Positions 8,933 through 17,497 of a DNA stretch of 35,875 bases are shown here, piece by piece (position 1 is the stretch's first letter; every line of letters starts with the position of its first letter). The stretch covers positions 1 to 35,875 of the forward strand of contig JACSDG010000025.1 in NCBI GenBank assembly GCA_015660855.1. The letters are read 5' to 3'. The translations under genes were made by a program, and so were the position numbers. The DNA comes from Magnetococcales bacterium. GTDB lineage: Bacteria; Pseudomonadota; Magnetococcia; Magnetococcales; UBA8363. The notes below the pieces were generated by a model, which was not told where the DNA came from, did not search any database, and saw only the letters and a list, made by a program, of their open reading frames with translations.

Positions 8933-8937
8933 TAACA

Positions 8938-10572
8938 ATGTTGAATCATTACCGAACCATCAAACGGCTGATTCGTATCGTCTGGATCCTTGCCCGATAC
9001 CGTATCGATTTTTTTTACGAACGGTTTTTATTTTATCGGTTCATCGTCTGGATGGTAGGATTTAAACCTGGAACCGAAAAAATGCGCCGGGAGTTGAGTG
9101 CCCCGGCCAGGTTGCGTCGTGCCCTGGAAGAGCTGGGTCCCACCTTCATTAAATTTGGTCAGGCTCTTTCAACACGCATGGATGTCCTACCGGAGGATGT
9201 GGGGCTGGAGATGAAAAAGCTCCAGGATGCCGTCCCACCGTTTTCCTTTGACATCGTCACCGAAATCGTCGAAGCCGATCTGGAGGGACCGCTTTCACGT
9301 TTTTTTATTTATTTCAATCCCGTCCCCGTCGCCTCGGCCTCCATCGCCCAGGTACATCACGCCACCACCCTTGGCGGTCGGGATGTTGCCGTCAAGGTGT
9401 TACGCCCCAACGTCGCCGAAATTGTGGATACCGATATTCACCTTTTATCCACCCTGGCCAATCAAATCGAAGCGCACATCCCCGATTGGAGACGTTTTCG
9501 CGTGCGTCGCGTGGTCGAGGAGTTTGCCGCCTCCATACGCAACGAGATCAATTTTCAAGTTGAAGGATCCAGGGCGCACAAGTTCAGAGAAAATTTTCAA
9601 CTGGATACCGAATTGCGGGTTCCCTCGGTGATTTGGGAATTGACAACCACACGCGTCTTGACCATGGAATGGCTTGATGGCATCCCCATCGACGAATTGA
9701 CCCGGCAATCCCATCCCGACCTCGACCCGGCTCAGGTTTCCAAAAATTTGATTGTCAGTTTTTTCAAACAAGTGTTTCGCGATGGTTTTTTCCACGCCGA
9801 TCAACATCCCGGAAACATTTTTGTCCTGAAAGATGGCACCGTCGCCATTTTTGATTTTGGTATCATCGGTCGCATATCGGTTCAAGATCGGATATGGCTG
9901 GCGGAATTGTTACAGGGTTTTATTATCCGTGATTATCGCAAAGTGGCCGAGATCCATCTGGCCGCCGGATATGTGCCACGCAATACCAATATTGATGAAT
10001 TTGAAGATGCCTGCCGCCAGATTGCCGAACCCATTTTTGGTCAACCTTTGAAAGATATTTCCATTGCCCGCCTGCTGGCGCAGCTTTTCAAGGTGACCGA
10101 ACGCTTTGACATGGCGGTACAACCGCAATTGTTATTATTGCAAAAAACCATGTTGACCCTGGAGGGTGTGGGTCGGGAGATCAACCCCGAATTGAACATG
10201 TGGGTTCTGGCGGAACCTTTGATCCGTGATTGGATGATGGAAAACATGGGTCCCAAGGGGAAAATTCGCTCGGCCCGGGAACGCTTCCGCACCGTTTCCA
10301 CCGCCGCTTTTCAGTTTCCAGAGCTGGCCATGCGCAGCGTGGAAAAAGTGGCCAACGACAAACTGGCCATCGAGGTTTATGGAGAAGCGTTGGAGCGAAT
10401 GGAGCGGCGCCTATCCACCGGGATGAAACGCATGAGCATGGCGGTTACCGGAGCCGGTCTGTTCATGGGAGGGGCCATCATGGCCAGTTCCAACCTGCCC
10501 ATCTCCTGGTTCGGTCCACCACTCATGTTGGCAGCAGGTTATTTTTTCCTGGCCATCATGCCCAACCGTTGA
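8938..10572 (+). CDS. ubiB: UbiB/ADCK-family atypical kinase of ubiquinone biosynthesis
   Basis: UbiB is a membrane-bound ATPase of the protein-kinase-like superfamily needed for ubiquinone synthesis, perhaps by helping extract lipid intermediates from the membrane. The 544-residue protein has the hallmark KxGQ motif (KFGQ, residues 72-75) and the Ala-rich nucleotide loop VASASIAQVH. It also has the invariant Lys in VAVKVLRP, the catalytic-loop ADQHPGNIFV and the metal-binding IFDFGIIG. The C-terminus ends in two hydrophobic helices (around VTGAGLFMGGAIMA and PPLMLAAGYFFLAIM), as expected. It starts 5 bases after ubiJ. Confidence 0.97.
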   Translation: MLNHYRTIKRLIRIVWILARYRIDFFYERFLFYRFIVWMVGFKPGTEKMRRELSAPARLRRALEELGPTFIKFGQALSTRMDVLPEDVGLEMKKLQDAVPPFSFDIVTEIVEADLEGPLSRFFIYFNPVPVASASIAQVHHATTLGGRDVAVKVLRPNVAEIVDTDIHLLSTLANQIEAHIPDWRRFRVRRVVEEFAASIRNEINFQVEGSRAHKFRENFQLDTELRVPSVIWELTTTRVLTMEWLDGIPIDELTRQSHPDLDPAQVSKNLIVSFFKQVFRDGFFHADQHPGNIFVLKDGTVAIFDFGIIGRISVQDRIWLAELLQGFIIRDYRKVAEIHLAAGYVPRNTNIDEFEDACRQIAEPIFGQPLKDISIARLLAQLFKVTERFDMAVQPQLLLLQKTMLTLEGVGREINPELNMWVLAEPLIRDWMMENMGPKGKIRSARERFRTVSTAAFQFPELAMRSVEKVANDKLAIEVYGEALERMERRLSTGMKRMSMAVTGAGLFMGGAIMASSNLPISWFGPPLMLAAGYFFLAIMPNR

Positions 10573-10594
10573 ACCAATTTTTGCTCCCGAAAAG

Positions 10595-10622
10595 AGGGAA
10601 CCATTGAGATTCTTGGTTCCCT
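10595..10622 (+). terminator. Possible terminator-like hairpin downstream of ubiB
   Basis: A perfect 9-base stem, AGGGAACCA paired with TGGTTCCCT, encloses a 10-base loop 22 bases after the ubiB stop. There is no T-run after it, so it is not a standard intrinsic terminator. It may be an RNA end structure. Confidence 0.35.
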
Positions 10623-10678
10623 GTAATACCCTCGACAGAGTTGGGGGTCTCCTGTACAACCCTTGCCCGAGGTGGACG

Positions 10679-11203
10679 ATGCTGTCAAATGTTAATAAGC
10701 CCGAGCCAACTAGGTTCCCAAGAAAAATAATCGAAGAACTTGCTGAACGTTTTGCGGGTGTAGTCCAGTTTTCTCATGGAGATGATCTGCGACATATTGT
10801 TGAACAAAAGCTTGGCGGGAAATTAAGGTATGCGGATGCCAATGAGTGGCTGGACACTGCGAGCGGTTCAATTACAGTCGAGGCGCCCAATAAATTTACG
10901 ATCATCCTGGCCAACTTTACTGGCCCTCTACGGAATCGGTTTACTATCGCTCATGAGCTTGGCCATTATGTCTTGCACTCGCGACTTGGCGAGATACCGT
11001 TAACGGCCCCAAGAAAAGACCGTTCCCCTGCGGAAAGCGAGGCCGACTGGTTTGCAGCTGCCTTTTTGATGCCAAAAAAACCATTTCTTGAGGCACTTGA
11101 AGGTATGAATGGTCATCTCAATCTTGACCTGCTTGCTGGACGCTTTCTGGTGTCCAAACCCGCTGCGAAATATCGAGCAGATGAACTCAAACAAAACCTT
11201 TGA
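10679..11203 (+). CDS. ImmA/IrrE-type metallo-endopeptidase (stand-alone, no HTH)
   Basis: The 174-residue product has the zinc-protease motif HELGH (residues 92-96, in FTIAHELGHYVLHS) and the downstream ESEADWFAAAFLMP motif that supplies the third metal ligand. Both are diagnostic of the ImmA/IrrE (COG2856) family. Members cleave repressors or regulators in mobile elements, toxin-antitoxin loci and stress responses. No XRE helix-turn-helix domain is fused to it or encoded next to it, so its substrate is not evident. The ATG at 10679 is favoured by GAGGTG 5 bases upstream. It overlaps the next gene by 23 bases, so the two are probably cotranscribed and translationally linked. It may be an acquired accessory gene between the ubi cluster and the TPR gene. 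Confidence 0.85.
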   Translation: MLSNVNKPEPTRFPRKIIEELAERFAGVVQFSHGDDLRHIVEQKLGGKLRYADANEWLDTASGSITVEAPNKFTIILANFTGPLRNRFTIAHELGHYVLHSRLGEIPLTAPRKDRSPAESEADWFAAAFLMPKKPFLEALEGMNGHLNLDLLAGRFLVSKPAAKYRADELKQNL

Positions 11204-12185
11204 TCAAGAACACCTTGAACCTCATGTCCGTCTTTTTTTAAGCGTGGATATGATTGGGTCCACTGCCTATAAACAACGATGGATCAGTGCTGAGGTCAAC
11301 GAATCCTGGATCCTTTTTTTTGAATCTTTTTTCGACGCATTTAACAATAAATTTCATTCTGAGATTGACAAAATTTTTAATGTTCCTGGAGTTACCAAAA
11401 CCGAATTCCCTGGTCCATGGAAATTGTTGGGCGATGAGATCCTGTACGCCATAAAGCTGAACAAGGGGTGGGAAGTCTCCCATTATGTTAATGCTTTTAG
11501 GGAAGCAGTTATCTCGCATCGTAATGAAATTGAAAAATCTGGTAAACCGGTAAGTTTGAAGGCGACCGCATGGCTTGCTGGCTTTCCGGTTGGCAATTCA
11601 GTCATTGTTACGCCAGCAGGAGGAATCGATTTCATTGGGCCACTCATCGATATCGGTTTTCGACTTTCCAAGTTTGCGTCCCGAGAGCGAATGATTCTAT
11701 CAGTTGATTTGGTGTGGTATTTGACAAAAGGACCATCAGCTTTAAATCACTTGTTCCTGGATAGCCTTAAATCATTGGATGGTGTTCTCGGCGGAAAACC
11801 ATACCCAATTATTTGGTATAGCATGGACATCCAACTGTCTTCTGGCATGAGAGACGTGGGCCTGATTAGTACCGTAGATGCGGCAAAGTTGCATACATAT
11901 TGTGATCTTTTTATATCGCGTGCACCAAAACCATTGATCCATCCTTTCTTTACAGAGGATGGAGATCCGATGCCCGATAATTATTCAACTGATTTGGAAA
12001 GAGTCCGCCAACTCCGAAACAATATTCCCGATGGCCATCCCGAAGAGACATATGATAAAAGTGTTGATGTAATGACTAATGAAGACTATAAGATTATTAA
12101 TAAAACTAAAAGCTCGATTGAGTCCAACATTGCTCTATTGAATAAACCGTCAGGCATTTCAGAATCTGTTGACACCTCAATCTAG
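11181..12185 (+). CDS. Class III nucleotidyl cyclase-like protein
   Basis: The 334-residue product shows the layout of a class III adenylate/guanylate cyclase domain. FLSVDMIGST (Asp23, the first metal-ligand position) is followed by KLLGDEILY (Asp85, the second), then LKATAWLAGFPVGN, then IDFIGPLIDIGFRLSKFA. The last part matches the family's G-x-VNxAARL motif, but the usual catalytic Asn is Asp157 while Arg161 is kept. The protein may therefore be a changed or inactive cyclase, or a divergent one like the Pycsar cyclases. The C-terminal 130 residues are not recognised. The start is ATG at 11181 inside the ImmA-like gene. Activity and product are unknown. Confidence 0.6.
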   Translation: MNSNKTFDQEHLEPHVRLFLSVDMIGSTAYKQRWISAEVNESWILFFESFFDAFNNKFHSEIDKIFNVPGVTKTEFPGPWKLLGDEILYAIKLNKGWEVSHYVNAFREAVISHRNEIEKSGKPVSLKATAWLAGFPVGNSVIVTPAGGIDFIGPLIDIGFRLSKFASRERMILSVDLVWYLTKGPSALNHLFLDSLKSLDGVLGGKPYPIIWYSMDIQLSSGMRDVGLISTVDAAKLHTYCDLFISRAPKPLIHPFFTEDGDPMPDNYSTDLERVRQLRNNIPDGHPEETYDKSVDVMTNEDYKIINKTKSSIESNIALLNKPSGISESVDTSI

Positions 12186-12244
12186 GAACACCTTAGAGGC
12201 TGTCTAAAGTTTCGGTGATGGTCATAGCAGCCCTTTTCCGCAAT

Positions 12245-13846
12245 TCACAAACACGATTGAGTCGTTAAAGCCCATGCTTGTAACTCCGAGGAGAGTCGGT
12301 TTCTGACCTCCTCCCAATCGCAGAGCCGTTGCTGTCGGAAAAGACGCATGGATGAATACCACAGGGTGTTTTCCCCCTCTGGTCCCCAACGCCAGTCGGG
12401 GACAAAGGGCAAAAGAACCCAGACCGGACACCCCATGGCACCAGCCAAGTGGGCCACAGCGGTATCGACGGTGATCACCAAGTCCAACGTTTGCACCACC
12501 CGTGCCGTCACGGCAAAATCGGCAAAGTCGGGACAGTCGATCCGACCCAACCAGTATGGATTTTCGCTGACCTCTTTTCCCCCTCCTTCCTGCAAAGAAA
12601 CCCAAGTCAAAGGTATCAAGTCCAGAAGCGGCTCAAACCAGGCCAAAGTCAGACTGCGATTGTGGTCGTTACGGTGGGTTGGCCGACCGCGCCACACCAA
12701 TCCAACCCGCAAAGACGCAGACAAGGGCCGGTTTTTTGCAAGTTTTTCCCAAGCGAATTCGGGTAGATATCCCATCCCCCCGAAAAGTTCCTCACGGTCC
12801 AGTTTCAATAATCCCGGAAGGGACATCAAAGGGGCGTGAACGTGCCATTGGGGCGACGGCGAACCACCTTCCCACAGCAGGTCAACGCCAGGGGCATGCC
12901 GCAACAAGGGGACCAAAGGACCGGAACAAAAAAGGATCACCCTGGCCACATGCGGCTTGACCTTTGGGAGAAACCGGATGAAATGGATGGCGTCACCATA
13001 TCCCTGTTCGGGATAGACCAGTAAAGTCGCATCCTGAACGTTGTCGCCGCGCCAGAGAGGACTTGCCCATGGCGGTTGTCGCGTCGGGTGGGCCGGGTCG
13101 CGCCAACGCCATTCATAAGCGGCAAAGCCCGATGAAAAATATCCCAAAAACAACAATAACAATGCCCGATGATGTTGGGCACCGGCGTTATTGGGATCCA
13201 ACGCCACCGAACGGTTGATGGTCGTCAAAGCGTCCGCGAAACGTCCCAACCGCCAGAGTGCCGTAGCCCGATTGTTGAGCCACCTTGGGTTGTCTGGCAT
13301 GAGAGAACAGGCGGTATCCAAATCGGCCAAAGCCTCACCATCAGCACCCTGTTCCAAAAAATAAACGCCGCGTTCGTGCCACATGGGGCCGTCCATTGGA
13401 AATTTTTGCACATGACGACCCGCCAGCGACAAAGCCTCATCCGTTTTTCCCACCCGCCACAAAAGGACAAAACGCAATCGTAGCAACCCTTTGTGGTTGG
13501 CATCCTGCTGCAATCCCCGATCCACCGTCAACAATGCTTGATCGAAACAATTCAAGGCCAAAAGTGCCGTAGCCAAGTGTTCATAATTTTCACAATCGGT
13601 CTCAGCCCGTGCTAACGCAATGGCAAAAACCTGTGCTGCTTCGGCAAACCGTCCCAGACCATATAAAGATTGACCACGAAGTTTCCAACCTGTCGGTCCG
13701 GGATTACCATCTGCAAAAAAAGGGTTCATCATTTCCAAAGCTTCGGCAAACCGCCTCTGCCCGTTCAACTCCAGGACTTGCAGCCATACCCCTTCTCCCT
13801 GGTGTCTGCTCTCAGCGATGGTTGGCTGTTGCTGATCCTGGTTCAT
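12245..13846 (-). CDS. TPR protein with C-terminal GT9-like (heptosyltransferase-fold) domain
   Basis: About the first 250 of 533 residues are tetratricopeptide repeats (for example FAEAAQVFAIALARAE, EALADLDTACSLMP, FADALTTINRSVALDP). The second half resembles the glycosyltransferase family 9 / GT-B fold. It has LLVYPEQGYGDAIHFIRFLP near residue 270, GLVWRGRPTHRNDHNRSL, and a C-terminal DLVITVDTAVAHLAGAMG, which matches the sugar-nucleotide-binding region. Such fusions are common in proteobacteria, often annotated only as TPR proteins, and may glycosylate surface structures or flagellins. The substrate cannot be told from sequence. The start ATG overlaps the stop of the upstream small gene by four bases. 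Confidence 0.85.
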   Translation of the reverse strand: MNQDQQQPTIAESRHQGEGVWLQVLELNGQRRFAEALEMMNPFFADGNPGPTGWKLRGQSLYGLGRFAEAAQVFAIALARAETDCENYEHLATALLALNCFDQALLTVDRGLQQDANHKGLLRLRFVLLWRVGKTDEALSLAGRHVQKFPMDGPMWHERGVYFLEQGADGEALADLDTACSLMPDNPRWLNNRATALWRLGRFADALTTINRSVALDPNNAGAQHHRALLLLFLGYFSSGFAAYEWRWRDPAHPTRQPPWASPLWRGDNVQDATLLVYPEQGYGDAIHFIRFLPKVKPHVARVILFCSGPLVPLLRHAPGVDLLWEGGSPSPQWHVHAPLMSLPGLLKLDREELFGGMGYLPEFAWEKLAKNRPLSASLRVGLVWRGRPTHRNDHNRSLTLAWFEPLLDLIPLTWVSLQEGGGKEVSENPYWLGRIDCPDFADFAVTARVVQTLDLVITVDTAVAHLAGAMGCPVWVLLPFVPDWRWGPEGENTLWYSSMRLFRQQRLCDWEEVRNRLSSELQAWALTTQSCL

Positions 13847-14136
13847 CGTTTTTCAATAATTGGCAGTTGTTCTTGGGCGTGGGATTTTGTTTGGGTTGCG
13901 CCATCCAGGATTGTGCGTCCCAATTCGGTGAGTGAACCCAGCCGACATTGGTGATCACAGGTTGAACGCACCTGCCAACGAACCCACCCTTGTTTTTCAC
14001 TCCAATCCATCCATGCCCCATGGGGGGTGGCATCGTCCAAATTTTCAAGGGTAAAATTTTTTTTTCCATCGGAAAAAGCACGGCGAAAAGAAAAAAACCA
14101 AGTTTTTTCAAGCGGATCTTCTTGTGGGTATGGCAT
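13843..14136 (-). CDS. Small protein of unknown function, coupled to the TPR/GT9 gene
   Basis: I do not recognise this 97-residue product. It is acidic to neutral and rich in Trp (for example GAWMDWSEKQGWVRW), with two Cys in STCDHQC and no signal or membrane segment. The ATGA overlap with the TPR/GT9 gene, and an AGG about 8 bases before its ATG, argue that it is translated. The Trp-rich core reads like a folded domain, not chance sequence. It may assist or regulate its partner. Confidence 0.6.
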   Translation of the reverse strand: MPYPQEDPLEKTWFFSFRRAFSDGKKNFTLENLDDATPHGAWMDWSEKQGWVRWQVRSTCDHQCRLGSLTELGRTILDGATQTKSHAQEQLPIIEKR

Positions 14137-14231
14137 GAGAAAAACCTGTTTCTGGGTTCACATCGGACCTGAGAAAGGATTATGATTGCCTTTGGCCATT
14201 GATCGTAACCTTTCACCGCGAAAAAGACATC

Positions 14232-14597
14232 ATGAACCTTGATCCCGCCCCGGTAGCAAAAAAACCACTCCGCCAAGCCCTGGCCGAATTTGCCGAAGAA
14301 CGCGGTTGGCAAACCTTTCACACCCCAAAAAATCTGGCCATGGCATTGAGTGTGGAAGTTGCAGAAATTTTGGAAATTTTTCAATGGAGCGACGGCGTCG
14401 AAAGCCAGACTCTCGCCCCGGATAAACAACAGGCGTTGGCAGAGGAGATCGGTGACGTCATGATCTATCTTACCATGCTGGCCTCCAGATTCAACGTGGA
14501 TCCTGAAGCGGCTGCCTGGGCCAAAATGGCACTCAATGAAAAAAAATATCCTGCCCACCAGGTTTTTGGAAAATCATTGAAATATAATGAATACTGA
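14232..14597 (+). CDS. MazG-like / RS21-C6-type nucleotide pyrophosphohydrolase
   Basis: This small all-alpha NTP pyrophosphohydrolase (121 residues) hydrolyses (d)NTPs to NMPs and diphosphate, and relatives such as RS21-C6/dCTPase favour dCTP or modified nucleotides. The metal-binding pattern of two Glu-rich helices is visible: VEVAEILEIFQW (EVAE) and EEIGDVMIYL. The N-terminal ERGWQTFHTPKNLAMAL is typical of the single-domain MazG-like family. I chose the ATG at 14232; a TTG 33 bases upstream is possible but neither has a strong ribosome binding site. Its last 11 bases overlap the start of a small Cys-rich ORF in another frame. A house-cleaning role is likely. Confidence 0.88.
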   Translation: MNLDPAPVAKKPLRQALAEFAEERGWQTFHTPKNLAMALSVEVAEILEIFQWSDGVESQTLAPDKQQALAEEIGDVMIYLTMLASRFNVDPEAAAWAKMALNEKKYPAHQVFGKSLKYNEY

Positions 14598-14688
14598 ATC
14601 ATTCTACCCTGGCTGCCCCCAAAATGTATGCCGTTGTGAAGTGACGTATACCGTCACCGATTGCCAACCCGGATGCGGTATGGATTGA
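14587..14688 (+). CDS. Candidate Cys-rich 33-residue peptide upstream of the radical SAM gene
   Basis: A short ORF begins with an ATG inside the last codons of the MazG-like gene and stops 4 bases before the arsS-like ATG. It encodes 33 residues with five Cys, in the arrangement CPQNVCRC (residues 10-17) and DCQPGCG (25-31). It fills the intergenic gap exactly, and its Cys content is far above chance. No clear ribosome binding site is seen, but translational coupling with the MazG-like gene is possible. It could be a metal-binding peptide, a RiPP-like substrate of the radical SAM enzyme, or a leader ORF. A chance ORF is also possible. Confidence 0.45.
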   Translation: MNTESFYPGCPQNVCRCEVTYTVTDCQPGCGMD

Positions 14689-14692
14689 AACG

Positions 14693-15652
14693 ATGAACAA
14701 TTTTAAAAGCAACATCCTCCAATTCACTGGCAAACCTGAACTGCAAAGCGGTCCCCTGGAGGTGATTCAGGTCAATGTAGGACTGCAATGCAACCTTCAA
14801 TGTCGCCATTGCCATGTCGCCGCCTCACCCAAACGGACCGAACGCATGGAATGGCCACTGATGGAAGAGGTTGTCCGTCTGGCGGAGCGATCCAGTTGCA
14901 CTTTTGTCGATATTACCGGGGGAGCACCCGAGCTTAATCCCTACCTTACCGATTTTATCGATGCCCTCATCGCCAAAAAAATCAACGTCCAGATACGTAC
15001 CAACCTTTCGGTCCATCTGGAACCTGAACTGGAAGGGATGGCCCCTTTTTTTCGTGACCGCAAAGTATCTCTGACGGGTTCCATGCCCTGCTACCTGGAA
15101 AGCAATGTGGATCGACAACGTGGCCAGGGAACCTTCAAAAAGGCCATCGCCGCCATTCGCAGACTCAACGATCTTGGGTTTGGCCAGGATCCCCAACTGG
15201 TACTCAACCTGGTCTACAACCCTCTGGGTGCCCGGCTACCCCCCGATCCCTGCAAACTGGAATTTGACTATCGGCATGAACTGAAAGAAAGATTTGGCAT
15301 CATTTTTACTCGCCTGCTTACCATCGCCAACATGCCCATCGGTCGTTTTCGGACCGATCTGGTACGTCAGGGTCATGAGGAATCCTATCGGCGTTTGTTG
15401 TTGGAATCCTTCAACCCTGCCACACTCAACAACCTGATGTGCTTGAACCAGATCAGTGTCGCCTGGGATGGAACCCTGTTTGATTGCGATTTCAACCTAG
15501 CATTGAAAAAACCAGCCCGATTGCCGGTAGCCCCCCATATTCTAGGGCTGGATCCATCGCTCCTCAACAAGCGTCCCATCGTCATCGACGACCATTGTTT
15601 CGCCTGCACGGCGGGACGTGGCTCTTCCTGTGCGGGAGCACTGGTGGCTTGA
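14693..15652 (+). CDS. arsS: Radical SAM/Cys-rich domain protein, ArsS-type
   Basis: The 319-residue protein has the radical SAM cluster motif CxxxCxxC (CNLQCRHC, residues 33-40), the glycine motif DITGGAPELNP, and a C-terminal CFACTAGRGSSCAGAL. That tail is the hallmark of the radical SAM/Cys-rich family called ArsS (TIGR04167, DUF3641). Members act in arsenosugar biosynthesis and some carry selenocysteine; here the SSC site is a normal Cys codon. No arsM or other arsenic gene is visible, so the arsenosugar role is inference from family only. It directly follows the Cys-rich small ORF and precedes an unknown gene by 13 bases. Confidence 0.85.
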   Translation: MNNFKSNILQFTGKPELQSGPLEVIQVNVGLQCNLQCRHCHVAASPKRTERMEWPLMEEVVRLAERSSCTFVDITGGAPELNPYLTDFIDALIAKKINVQIRTNLSVHLEPELEGMAPFFRDRKVSLTGSMPCYLESNVDRQRGQGTFKKAIAAIRRLNDLGFGQDPQLVLNLVYNPLGARLPPDPCKLEFDYRHELKERFGIIFTRLLTIANMPIGRFRTDLVRQGHEESYRRLLLESFNPATLNNLMCLNQISVAWDGTLFDCDFNLALKKPARLPVAPHILGLDPSLLNKRPIVIDDHCFACTAGRGSSCAGALVA

Positions 15653-15665
15653 ACGAGGTTTTTCC

Positions 15666-16211
15666 ATGACGCCACAACGTCTTCATCAGATGCAGATCAT
15701 CTACTCCCAAACCGCCGACCGGTTGATGTTGCGCGTCAGCACCCAGGATCGGCAAGAATTTCGTTTTTGGTTTTCCCGGCGATTTACCAAAAGGCTTTGG
15801 CCTGGATTGTCTCAAGCCCTGAACCGTCAGGTTCAACCCGAAGCGACCCACAGTCCCCAGGCCCGCGCAGCCATGGTCGATCTCATGCACCAAAACGCCA
15901 TTTCCCAGTCCGATTTCAACACCCGATACGACAACCAGGTGCAAACAGTACCCATGCCGGAACCGCTTTTGGTAACCAAAGCCCGCCTTACCCCAGTAAA
16001 ATCGGGGATACTCATCCTCTCCCTCTACCCTGAAACCGGTCCAGGCATCGAACTCGCCCTGGATTCCAACCTGCTGCATGCCTTGTGCAAACTGTTGCAG
16101 GATTCTTTGCCCCAAACCGACTGGGACTTAAAGTTACAATTCGCTGAATCGATGGCAGACTACGGTTTGACATCCACTTCCTCCTCAGATACCAACTGGA
16201 AACTTCATTAG
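15666..16211 (+). CDS. Conserved protein of unknown function downstream of arsS
   Basis: The 181-residue product has no motif I can assign to a function. The N-terminal DRLMLRVSTQDRQEFRFWFSRRF reads as a compact beta/alpha region; a Gln/Ala-rich middle and a C-terminal beta-rich part (VKSGILILSLYPETGPGIELALD) follow. No signal peptide or membrane helix is seen. I chose the ATG at 15666 because GAGG lies about 7 bases upstream. It begins 13 bases after arsS, so it is probably cotranscribed. Confidence 0.8.
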   Translation: MTPQRLHQMQIIYSQTADRLMLRVSTQDRQEFRFWFSRRFTKRLWPGLSQALNRQVQPEATHSPQARAAMVDLMHQNAISQSDFNTRYDNQVQTVPMPEPLLVTKARLTPVKSGILILSLYPETGPGIELALDSNLLHALCKLLQDSLPQTDWDLKLQFAESMADYGLTSTSSSDTNWKLH

Positions 16212-16411
16212 ACAGGCACATTTTTTTGCAAAGGTGTGGTTTCGGCAATTTTATTGCAGATCACTACAGCAATCGTTGACCTGCTCATCCGGTACCGTCA
16301 ATTCTTGCCGAAATCAATTGTATTTAATAATGATAATTTTCAGGTTAATCCTTACAAAATCATGTGCGTTAAATAGCAGGTTCCAAAAAAGATGTTATGA
16401 GGTGCCCATTC

Positions 16412-17359
16412 ATGTATAACCATCGCCGTTGTTGTGTTAATGTTTTGGCCATCATGATCCCAACGTTACTGTCTGGGTGTCTGACGACTTCCGCCATTGA
16501 CACCCCCAGGAGTGATGTCAAAAAACCGGCAGAGGAAAGTATCGCCTCCATGGGAGATGTCCGGCTGGGCGTGGCAGAAATTCAACATTATCTCAACCGT
16601 TTACCGGTAAAGACCAAAAACAGGTTGCTGAAAGATCGGGAAGCCCTTGAGCTGCGGATACGGCGGGAGGTAGAAAAAAAATATCTGGTCAATGCGGCCA
16701 TGAAAGATGAAACCATGATACAAATCGGGGCCTTGCGCAAAAAGAAACAGGCGGAAGAGGAAACCATGCGCAGCCTTTATCTGGCATTCGTCACAACGCC
16801 GCAATCCCAATATCCCGATCAGGCCACCCTGAAGCAGAAATATATGGACATGTTGGAAAGATCCAAACCATCCGTGCAAGTTCATCTCCGACAGATTTTT
16901 ATCCCTTTTGGTGACCATCGTGAAGCGGCCCGAGTTAAAAGTGAGGCATTACTCGCCATGGCGAAAAAGCCCAACGCCAACTTTTCCGAACTGGCACGTA
17001 AACTATCCATGGACCAGACCACGGCACCACAAGGTGGCGATATGGGATGGGTTCCCGTCACCGCATTACCCCCCTCTTTTAAAAAAGGGGTGAAAGGTTT
17101 GGAGGATGGGGGAATCATCGGGCCGATGGAAACGGATCAAGGGTATCATATCGTCAAGAAAATATCTGAGGCGTCCGCCCCGCAAAAAAGTTTTGATGAA
17201 GTCGCTGTGTCGCTGCGGAAAAGTCTGCGCCAGCAACGGGCCGCTGAAAATTTGAAAAACAGCCTGGTACGTTGGAACAAGGAATATCCCATCGAATTGA
17301 ATTTGGACGAAATGCCTTTGCTAAACCGGGAATTTTCAAGCCAGACCAACCTGAATTAG
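16412..17359 (+). CDS. Parvulin-type peptidyl-prolyl isomerase, predicted lipoprotein
   Basis: The 315-residue protein starts with a lipoprotein signal ending in a TLLSGC lipobox, so it should be anchored to a membrane facing the periplasm. An N-terminal SurA/PrsA-like helical chaperone part follows, then a parvulin domain (VQVHLRQIFIPF ... GGDMGWVP ... GPMETDQGYHIVKK). It should help fold or deliver exported proteins. I chose the ATG at 16412 because GAGGTG lies 7 bases upstream; an ATG 15 bases earlier lacks this. It is a paralogue of the next gene, and the two lie with sapC in one direction. Confidence 0.88.
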   Translation: MYNHRRCCVNVLAIMIPTLLSGCLTTSAIDTPRSDVKKPAEESIASMGDVRLGVAEIQHYLNRLPVKTKNRLLKDREALELRIRREVEKKYLVNAAMKDETMIQIGALRKKKQAEEETMRSLYLAFVTTPQSQYPDQATLKQKYMDMLERSKPSVQVHLRQIFIPFGDHREAARVKSEALLAMAKKPNANFSELARKLSMDQTTAPQGGDMGWVPVTALPPSFKKGVKGLEDGGIIGPMETDQGYHIVKKISEASAPQKSFDEVAVSLRKSLRQQRAAENLKNSLVRWNKEYPIELNLDEMPLLNREFSSQTNLN

Positions 17360-17497
17360 GGCGGCTTCAAACCAACCACCTGCGACGGAAAATTGTACAA
17401 AACCGTTGAACTATTGTAGGTTAGCACCGAAGGATCCTGTCCAAAGGGGGGTCCGTTTTTATCACGACACTGATTCCAAGGAAAAGGAGTTGCGGCC

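Noticed and set aside
13812-14558. A 248-codon minus-strand ORF covering the MazG-like gene
   Set aside because: It runs antisense to the MazG-like gene and across the small Trp-rich gene in another frame; both are better supported.
16326-16344. Fur-box-like AATAATGATAAT upstream of the first parvulin
   Set aside because: Two tandem hexamers match the Fur pattern, but the third does not. The region is AT-rich and nothing else points to iron control.
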